Made by a program: the position numbers and the translations under genes
Source: Bacteroidaceae bacterium
GTDB taxonomy: Bacteria; Bacteroidota; Bacteroidia; Bacteroidales; Bacteroidaceae
DNA length: 9,524 nt
NCBI GenBank assembly: GCA_021443285.1
Contig: JABUUG010000026.1
Span: forward strand, 13,630 to 23,153
Direction: 5' to 3'
Shown here: in pieces, positions 1-4,738 of the stretch
How positions within the stretch are numbered: position 1 is the stretch's first letter
How the letters are laid out: each line of letters starts with the position of its first letter
The notes under the pieces: generated by a model
Databases searched by the model: none
Told to the model about the DNA's origin: nothing
What the model saw: only the letters and a program-made list of their open reading frames with translations

Positions 1-36
1 GACAAATGACTTATTCTCAGAGAACTATTTGAACAC

Positions 37-71
37 AAACCACATAGGTAATGTCTTTGACTCCTTTAACT
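37..71 (+). repeat. 35-bp direct repeat, copy 1
   Basis: The 35 bases from AAACCACATAGG to CCTTTAACT recur without mismatch at 98-132, a period of 61 bases. The copy contains GGTAATGTC and the first TTTAACTCC-type units of the intergenic element. Confidence 0.9.
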
Positions 72-97
72 CCTTTAACTTCTTTAACTCCATAATT

Positions 98-132
98 AAA
101 CCACATAGGTAATGTCTTTGACTCCTTTAACT
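98..132 (+). repeat. 35-bp direct repeat, copy 2
   Basis: Exact second copy of the block at 37-71. It lies just before the stop codon of the minus-strand dehydrogenase gene. A simple tandem duplication of about 61 bp would produce the arrangement. Confidence 0.9.
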
Positions 133-142
133 ACACTTTCCT

Positions 143-1699
143 TTAACTTCTAAAGAAATGTTCAAGTTCGTCTGCGCACCGCTCACCATCTATTGCCGCA
201 GAAACTATTCCTCCCGCATAGCCTGCCCCCTCACCTGCGGGGAAGAGCCCTTCCAGTTGTATGTGTTGCAGGGTTTCTGCATCGCGCACTATCCTTACGG
301 GCGATGATGTGCGGGTCTCCACGCCTATCAGCGTAGCGTCGTTCGTGAGGAAGCCATGGCTCTTTCTGCCAAACTCCCTGAAGGCTGTCTGCAGACGAAG
401 GCTTACATCCTTTGGCATCCAGAAGTGGAGGGGCGACGAGACGATGCCCGGTGAATAGGAAGTGGAAGGCAGGTCGGCAGAGAGGCGGTTGTTCACGAAG
501 TCTGCCATACGCTGTGCCGGCGCCGCCATTCCCTCGCCCCTGTTGTTATATGCCATGAGCTCCAACTTCTCCTGATAGTCCACCATACAGAGCGGATTGT
601 CGCTCTCAGGGCTAACCTCCACCACCATGCCGCTGTTGCTCCACCTGCTGCCACGCGACGAAGGGCTCATGCCATTGACCACCATCTGCCTATCGCCGCT
701 TGCCGCCGGAACAACAAAGCCGCCGGGACACATGCAGAAGCTGTAGACGCCGCGACCATCCACCTGCGTCACGAAACTGTATTCCGCCGCCGGCAGGTAT
801 CTGCCACGACCCTCGCGAGAGTGGTACTGTATCTGGTCTATGAGGTGCGACGGGTGCTCAAGGCGCACACCGACAGCGAGCGGCTTCGCCTCAATGTGTA
901 TGTCCGACGCATACAGGTAGCGGTATACATCGCGGGCGGAATGACCTGTTGCGAGTATCACCGGACCGGGTATCTCCTGTTCCTCGCCTGTCAGCAGGTT
1001 CTTTGCCGTAATGCCCGTAACGCAGCCTTCCTCAATCTTAAGCCCGGTCATCTTGGTCTGGAAGCGCACTTCACCGCCGCAGCGCAGTATGGTCTCGCGA
1101 ATGTTCTCTATGACGCGGGGCAGACGGTCGGTGCCGATGTGCGGGTGTGCGTCGGCAAGGATGTCTGGCGAGGCGCCATGCTGGCAGAATATGTTCAGTA
1201 TCCGGTCCACCGACCCGCGCTTCTTCGACCGGGTGTAGAGTTTTCCGTCGCTGTATGCACCGGCACCGCCCTCGCCAAAGGAGTAGTTGCTCTCAGAATC
1301 CACACGCCCCTCGCGCGTTATTGCGGCAATGTCCTTCTTGCGGTCGCGCACATTCTTGCCGCGCTCCACGACTATCGGCAGTATGCCGTGCTCTATCAGG
1401 CGCAGGGCGGCAAAGAGTCCCGCAGGCCCTGCCCCCACAACCACCGCCTGGCGTTTTCCGCTGACAGGTCTGTAGTCTATGCAGGTAAAGGCCTCGTCGT
1501 CTGGCTCCTCATTTATATATATGCGGACCTTCAGATTGACGAACACCATGCGCTGGCGTGCGTCAATGGAGCGTTTCAGTATTCTCACCGCCGTTATGCT
1601 GCCACGCCTTATGCCATACTCGTCGCTCAGATAGCTGCGGAGGCACTCGCCGTCAGCAGCCGTCTTCGGCAAAACCCTAAGTTGTAACTCGCGAATCAT
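143..1699 (-). CDS. FAD-dependent dehydrogenase, COG2509-like
   Basis: The 518-residue protein looks like a cytoplasmic FAD-binding oxidoreductase of the uncharacterised COG2509 group. An N-terminal region of about 80 residues precedes the Rossmann motif GAGPAG (89-94), with the expected acidic residue in VVERG (E112). Further landmarks are SFGEGGAGAYSDGKL (140-153), VILATGHSARD (247-257), YSFCMCPGGFVVPA (319-332) and the C-terminal FAD-binding segment GLFPAGEGAGYAGG (484-497). Length and motif order fit a complete member. The substrate is unknown for the family. The start is the ATG at 1697-1699; no Shine-Dalgarno or -7 box stands out upstream. The TAA stop falls in a TTTAACTTC unit of the flanking repeat. 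The nitronate monooxygenase-like gene is 226 bp upstream on the same strand, but repeat arrays separate the two, so co-transcription is doubtful. Confidence 0.9.
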   Translation of the reverse strand: MIRELQLRVLPKTAADGECLRSYLSDEYGIRRGSITAVRILKRSIDARQRMVFVNLKVRIYINEEPDDEAFTCIDYRPVSGKRQAVVVGAGPAGLFAALRLIEHGILPIVVERGKNVRDRKKDIAAITREGRVDSESNYSFGEGGAGAYSDGKLYTRSKKRGSVDRILNIFCQHGASPDILADAHPHIGTDRLPRVIENIRETILRCGGEVRFQTKMTGLKIEEGCVTGITAKNLLTGEEQEIPGPVILATGHSARDVYRYLYASDIHIEAKPLAVGVRLEHPSHLIDQIQYHSREGRGRYLPAAEYSFVTQVDGRGVYSFCMCPGGFVVPAASGDRQMVVNGMSPSSRGSRWSNSGMVVEVSPESDNPLCMVDYQEKLELMAYNNRGEGMAAPAQRMADFVNNRLSADLPSTSYSPGIVSSPLHFWMPKDVSLRLQTAFREFGRKSHGFLTNDATLIGVETRTSSPVRIVRDAETLQHIQLEGLFPAGEGAGYAGGIVSAAIDGERCADELEHFFRS

Positions 1700-1720
1700 T
1701 TATGGTGGGGTCTATATGAT

Positions 1721-1827
1721 GGGAGTGAAGTGGAGTTAATGTGGAGTGAAGTGGAGTTAAAGTGGAGTTAAAGAGGAGTTAAAGGGAAGTTAATGTGGAG
1801 TTAAAGGGAAGTTAAAGAGGAGTTAAA
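1721..1827 (-). repeat. Tandem array of ten 11-bp units
   Basis: Read on the plus strand, ten head-to-tail units of consensus GTGGAGTTAAA fill this stretch, beginning at 1721, 1730, 1741, 1751, 1762, 1773, 1784, 1795, 1806 and 1817. The variants seen are GAGGAGTTAAA, GGGAAGTTAAA, GGGAAGTTAAT and GTGGAGTGAA. All but the first unit (9 bp) and the third (10 bp) are 11 bp, close to one helical turn. The array ends 21 bp upstream of the dehydrogenase start. On the minus strand the unit is TTTAACTCCAC, the same core as the 9-bp units at the left edge of the window. Function unknown. Confidence 0.9.
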
Positions 1828-1872
1828 GTGACATTACCCTTTTGCGCAGAAGTCATTTGTCACTTTAACTCC
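1819..1872. repeat. Perfect 15-bp inverted repeat
   Basis: GGAGTTAAAGTGACA (1819-1833) is exactly complementary to TGTCACTTTAACTCC (1858-1872), with a 24-nt loop. It lies 54 bases past the stop of the nitronate monooxygenase-like gene and could fold in its transcript, but there is no U-run, so it is not a standard terminator. The loop side holds the GACAAATGACTT and GGTAATGTC blocks shared with the left edge of the window. Confidence 0.85.
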
Positions 1873-1875
1873 ACT

Positions 1876-1914
1876 CCCCCCCAGTTACCACCCCCCATTA
1901 ACTCCACTTCCATT
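1876..1914. repeat. C-runs and inverted TTAACTCCAC unit
   Basis: A run of seven C (1876-1882) and a run of six C (1891-1896) flank a short spacer, followed by TTAACTCCACTTCC in plus orientation (from about 1898). This unit is opposite in direction to the ten-unit array at 1721-1827, so the intergenic region is symmetric overall. On the minus strand these become G-runs in the 3' flank of the nitronate monooxygenase-like gene. Confidence 0.55.
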
Positions 1915-1925
1915 CACTTAAAGAA

Positions 1926-2879
1926 TTACCGAACGAGCCTCTCCTTCGCTGCCTTGTACTCGCCGAGAATCTCCTTGAACACCTCTGCCACAGTCTGCAC
2001 CTCCCTACCCTTGAAGAGCGATGCCACCTGACCGATTTCCAGCTCGCCGTTCTCTATGTCGCCGTCGAACATTCCAGCCTTCGCACGACCAACGCCTATC
2101 AATTCAAGCAGTTCTTCGGGTGAGGCGTTCTTTGCCTCAGCCTCTTCCACGCGGGTACGGAAATTGTTGCCGATGAGTCGTGTGGGCGACAGTTTCTTCA
2201 ACAGCAGCTTTGTGTCGCCCTCGTTGAGGTTGAGGCACACATCCTTGAAAGCCTTGCTTGCAGAGCATTCCTCCGTAAGCACGAAGCGCGTGCCTATCTG
2301 CACACCCTCTGCGCCGAGAGCCTCTGCCGCGAGTATCGCGTCGCCTGTGGCAATGCCGCCGGCAGCCACAAGAGGTATTGATATTGCCTTGCGCACAGCA
2401 GGGATAAGGCACATCGTGGTGGTCTCCTCGCGTCCGTTATGTCCGCCTGCCTCAAAGCCTTCCGCCACCACAACATCCACACCCGCATCCTCGCATTTCC
2501 GGGCAAAGGTTGAAGATGCCACAACGTGTATCACCTTCACACCGCGCTCGTGGAGCCATGCTGTCCACTTCTTCGGACTTCCCGCAGATGTTGCCACCAC
2601 AGGCACGCCATGTTTCTCTACCAGCTCCATAACCTTCGGTGCGAGCGGGTTAGCCAGCGGTATGTTCACTCCATACGCCTTGCCGCCAACGGCTTCCTTA
2701 CACTTCACGATATTCTCTTCGAGGATTTCCGCAGTCATCGACCCTGCGCCTATCAGTCCGAGTCCGCCAGCGTTTGTTACGGCAGCCGCCAACCGCCAAC
2801 CGCTGCACCACGCCATGCCGCCTGCAATGACTGGATATTCAATACCAAGGATTTCTGTTATTCTGTTACTCATAGTCAT
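1926..2879 (-). CDS. Nitronate monooxygenase / FabK-like flavoprotein
   Basis: The 317-residue protein is an FMN-dependent TIM-barrel enzyme of the nitronate monooxygenase (2-nitropropane dioxygenase) family, which also includes the enoyl-ACP reductase FabK. Visible signatures are PVIAGGMAW (16-24), NAGGLGLIGAG (36-46), AEGFEAGGHNG (139-149) with the family's conserved histidine at H147, the FMN phosphate-binding AAGGIATG (172-179) and GVQIGTRFV (192-200). Length is normal. Two in-frame starts lie six bases apart (ATG at 2879-2877 and at 2873-2871); I keep the longer one. A -7-like TACTTTTG sits about 45 bases upstream. Nitronate oxidation and fatty-acid synthesis are both possible. The motifs do not separate them, and no fab gene is nearby. 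Confidence 0.88.
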   Translation of the reverse strand: MTMSNRITEILGIEYPVIAGGMAWCSGWRLAAAVTNAGGLGLIGAGSMTAEILEENIVKCKEAVGGKAYGVNIPLANPLAPKVMELVEKHGVPVVATSAGSPKKWTAWLHERGVKVIHVVASSTFARKCEDAGVDVVVAEGFEAGGHNGREETTTMCLIPAVRKAISIPLVAAGGIATGDAILAAEALGAEGVQIGTRFVLTEECSASKAFKDVCLNLNEGDTKLLLKKLSPTRLIGNNFRTRVEEAEAKNASPEELLELIGVGRAKAGMFDGDIENGELEIGQVASLFKGREVQTVAEVFKEILGEYKAAKERLVR

Positions 2880-2924
2880 TAGTTTTTACGGGGCCGCAAC
2901 ACGCCTCCCCTTCTGTTATGGGTA

Positions 2925-2932
2925 CAAAAGTA
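2925..2932 (-). promoter_or_regulatory. Candidate -7 box for the flavoprotein gene
   Basis: On the minus strand these bases read TACTTTTG, matching the Bacteroidota -7 consensus TAnnTTTG, and would give a 5' leader of about 40 nt. The nearest TTTG for a -33 box is at 2961-2958, 25 nt away. That is longer than the usual spacing, so the call is tentative. Confidence 0.45.
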
Positions 2933-3028
2933 CGACTATAAAACCATATATTCCCTCCAAACTCCACAAAATCACACCCTCATACACACTTTTATTGCCA
3001 TTTGCGTGTCTATTGGAGCAGCAATATC

Positions 3029-3036
3029 TATCTTTG
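3029..3036 (+). promoter_or_regulatory. Candidate -7 box for the ATPase/DUF4325 pair
   Basis: TATCTTTG is an exact match to the Bacteroidota -7 consensus TAnnTTTG. A TTTG lies at 3001-3004, 24 nt upstream, slightly far for a -33 box. Transcription would start near 3043 and leave about 160 nt before the ATG at 3202. The box also covers the only plausible in-frame TTG (3034-3036), so promoter and alternative start exclude each other here. Confidence 0.45.
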
Positions 3037-3201
3037 CAGAGGAAATACACGCTTGGCAAAACGAATAACATTAACCCCATACCATCCGAGGCGGCATTCC
3101 TTTCACTACTGATAAAAACCATATCAATAGCCAAAGCCACAAAAGCCGCTTACAGAGTTGATACTTTCGCTGACAATATATCAGCACCGGTATCTCCCGT
3201 C

Positions 3202-3930
3202 ATGGCTTTACCTTTGATGTTGCTTCGTCAACAGCAGATTGAGACAGGTATTCCTGCTTTGAACGATATCTCGTTTCCGCATGGAGTTGCCGCTGGCGAA
3301 ATGCGAATCTCAAAATTCCGTGCCTGCCTTCAGGCTTATGCAAATAAGGAGTTTATCCCTATCATCAATTTTCCCGCAAACAATGAGGAGGATGACCAGA
3401 AAAATGACATCCTGACAGCAATAGAAGATGTCCTAATAGAGATGTCTGGCAATGTTAAAAATGTTTCAACTGGCATCCGATATATCATCGGAGAATGTGT
3501 TGACAACATCACACAACACTCAAAGTCTGATAAAGGTTATATTCATGCCACGATAAACCGTGAAGAGAAATTCATAGACATATGCATAGCAGACAGAGGA
3601 ATCACACTACTTGGTAGTTATCGGGAAAACAACGATGAAGATATCCTATCAGATATGGAAGCGATGAAAGCGGCTAACCGGGGAATCTCTACGAAGAACC
3701 TCCCAGATGCTGTGAACAGAGGTTACGGAATCATTACAACCAAAAATATGCTTACCCAAGGTTTAGGAGGATTGTTCCTGATGATTTCCGGCAAAGCAAT
3801 GGCGATACATTCTGGCAAAGTCCACGAATACGCGGAACTTCCTGACGATTTATATTGCAGTGGAACAGCAGTTATCTACCGCTTATATTATGACAAGACA
3901 TCTTTCAACTACATAAACTACATAGAATAA
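3202..3930 (+). CDS. GHKL (histidine-kinase-like) ATPase
   Basis: Numbering from the ATG at 3202 gives 242 residues. The C-terminal half is a Bergerat-fold ATP-binding domain. An N-box GECVDNITQHS has E98, N102 and H106. A G1 box DICIADRGIT has D131 and G133. A G2-like GYGIITTKNM lies at 174-183. There is no phospho-acceptor histidine domain, transmembrane segment or receiver, so it resembles RsbW/RsbT-type switch kinases more than sensor kinases. The frame stays open upstream and reads protein-like from about 3034, so the true protein may be near 298 residues (TTG at 3034) or the 5' end may have lost its start. The gene ends 4 bases before the DUF4325 gene. DNA here is visibly AT-rich (22 G/C of 60 in 3421-3480, against 38 of 60 in 8581-8640), consistent with transfer. 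The target is unknown. Confidence 0.82.
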   Translation: MALPLMLLRQQQIETGIPALNDISFPHGVAAGEMRISKFRACLQAYANKEFIPIINFPANNEEDDQKNDILTAIEDVLIEMSGNVKNVSTGIRYIIGECVDNITQHSKSDKGYIHATINREEKFIDICIADRGITLLGSYRENNDEDILSDMEAMKAANRGISTKNLPDAVNRGYGIITTKNMLTQGLGGLFLMISGKAMAIHSGKVHEYAELPDDLYCSGTAVIYRLYYDKTSFNYINYIE

Positions 3931-3934
3931 CATT

Positions 3935-4300
3935 ATGACCACAATAGATATCACAAAGGTTCTGAGCCAAGACTTGAAGTCGCGATCAACAGTTGGCGAC
4001 CTGCTTCTTTACGTGCAGAACAGCAATGCGAAGGATGTGCAGATAGATTTCTCCAAGGTTCAGTTTGCCACCCGCAGTTTTATGGATGAGTATTACAACA
4101 CATTCATCAACGACCGTGGCAAACTCAATGGGATAAAGGTAGATACTGTAAATATGCCAGATGATTTGCAGTATATGCTGAATGTGGTAAGTCGCACACA
4201 AACCGGGAAAAAGATTTATGAAGAGCAGGGAAACACCCACACCCATTACTTCAAGACGGTAGAAGAAATGGCAGGTTGGCTAAAAACTCTCTGTCTGTAG
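3935..4300 (+). CDS. STAS-like DUF4325 protein
   Basis: This 121-residue cytoplasmic protein matches the STAS-like DUF4325 pattern: a beta strand QIDFSKVQFA (36-45) followed by RSFMDEYYNTF (47-57), where the SF-x-DE segment stands in the place of the phosphorylatable serine loop of classical STAS proteins such as RsbV and SpoIIAA. The C-terminal part carries a predicted helix around EEMAGWLKTL (110-119). DUF4325 proteins are known to occur beside or fused to GHKL ATPases. Here the ATPase gene ends 4 bases before the ATG at 3935, which suggests translational coupling. By analogy the two form a partner-switch pair, but whether S48 is phosphorylated is not shown. Base composition is AT-rich like the ATPase gene and unlike ridA, which begins 20 bases downstream. 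Confidence 0.8.
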   Translation: MTTIDITKVLSQDLKSRSTVGDLLLYVQNSNAKDVQIDFSKVQFATRSFMDEYYNTFINDRGKLNGIKVDTVNMPDDLQYMLNVVSRTQTGKKIYEEQGNTHTHYFKTVEEMAGWLKTLCL

Positions 4301-4320
4301 GTATCTAAATTCCATAAAAC

Positions 4321-4701
4321 ATGAAAGCAATACACACCGAGAAGGCGCCGGCAGCTGTCGGGCCGTACAGCCAGGCCATAGTGGCGAATGGCTTTGTCTA
4401 TGCGTCAGGGCAGATTCCGTTAGACCCCGCCACAGGCAGTCTCGCTGAGGGCGGCATAAAGGAGCAGACACGACAGGCGCTCACCAACGTGAAGAGTGAC
4501 CTAAGTGCTGCTGGCACAGACCTGTCGCACGTGGTGAAAACCACCGTATTCCTTGACAACATGGACGATTTCGCCGCCATGAACGAGGTGTATGCCGAGT
4601 TCTTCCGACAGCCCTACCCTGCCCGCTCGGCTGTAGCCGTAGAGAAACTGCCGAAGGGTGCGCTTGTGGAGATAGAGGTTGTAGCAGTGGCCAAAGATTA
4701 G
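4321..4701 (+). CDS. ridA: 2-iminobutanoate/2-iminopropanoate deaminase RidA
   Basis: This 126-residue protein is a full-length Rid/YjgF/UK114 family member that hydrolyses reactive enamine/imine intermediates released by PLP enzymes such as threonine dehydratase, protecting other PLP enzymes. Visible family signatures are APAAVGPYSQA (9-19), VYASGQIPLDP (26-36), KTTVFLDNMDDF (73-84), the catalytic arginine in YPARSAVAV (R102), and E117 in LVEIEV, fifteen residues on as in E. coli RidA (R105/E120). The family forms trimers in the cytoplasm. The ATG lies 20 bases after the DUF4325 stop and 37 bases separate its end from the GH2 gene. No own promoter is recognised, so it may be read from the upstream cassette, though its higher G+C content suggests it is native and the cassette was placed beside it. 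Confidence 0.96.
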   Translation: MKAIHTEKAPAAVGPYSQAIVANGFVYASGQIPLDPATGSLAEGGIKEQTRQALTNVKSDLSAAGTDLSHVVKTTVFLDNMDDFAAMNEVYAEFFRQPYPARSAVAVEKLPKGALVEIEVVAVAKD

Positions 4702-4717
4702 ATTGAGAAAGTAAATA

Positions 4718-4725
4718 AAGGAGGG
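4718..4725 (+). promoter_or_regulatory. Shine-Dalgarno-like AAGGAGGG before GH2 gene
   Basis: A strong AAGGAGGG ends 13 bases before the GH2 ATG at 4739. This is unusual in the window, where other starts lack a Shine-Dalgarno, and it supports the chosen start, which also yields a clean signal peptide. Confidence 0.6.
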
Positions 4726-4738
4726 ACAGAAAGTTTAT

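Larger units (their letters stand above)
1..142. other. Intergenic repeat element, left copy
   Basis: This stretch follows the 3' end of the minus-strand dehydrogenase gene. It starts with GACAAATGACTT (1-12), has GGTAATGTC at 47-55 and 108-116, and carries runs of a 9-bp unit ACTCCTTTA (60-91, again from 120). The same three blocks in the same order occur on the minus strand upstream of the dehydrogenase gene (GACAAATGACTT at 1861-1850, GGTAATGTC at 1838-1830, then TTTAACTCC units). I infer two diverged copies of one intergenic element in opposite orientation. No gene and no clear terminator is visible here. Confidence 0.6.
2880..3201. other. Divergent intergenic region
   Basis: This region of about 320 bp separates the minus-strand flavoprotein from the plus-strand ATPase. 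It holds a candidate -7 box for each direction (2925-2932 minus; 3029-3036 plus). From about 3034 the reading frame of the ATPase is open and reads like protein (for example PSEAAFLSLL and PVSPVMALP), although it has no ATG before 3202. The right part may therefore be coding or a decayed 5' end of the ATPase gene. Confidence 0.6.

Noticed and set aside
1..150. Direct repeats at the left edge as a possible CRISPR array.
   Set aside because: There are only two 35-bp copies, the intervening sequence is itself repetitive TTTAACTCC, and no cas gene is present.
821..1687. Plus-strand frame of 288 codons within the dehydrogenase gene.
   Set aside because: It is antisense to conserved FAD-binding motifs and contains no recognisable domain.
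1721..1872. Inverted repeat and array as the ends of an insertion sequence around the dehydrogenase gene.
   Set aside because: No transposase and no target-site duplication are visible. The bracketed gene is an ordinary metabolic gene, so only a repeat element is claimed.
2056..3201. The plus-strand ATPase frame stays open far upstream, across the whole opposite flavoprotein gene, giving a 624-codon frame.
   Set aside because: The part from 2056 to about 2880 is antisense to a well-supported flavoprotein and reads as low-complexity Ser/Ala/Pro/Thr-rich sequence typical of a shadow frame. Only the portion from about 3034 resembles protein.
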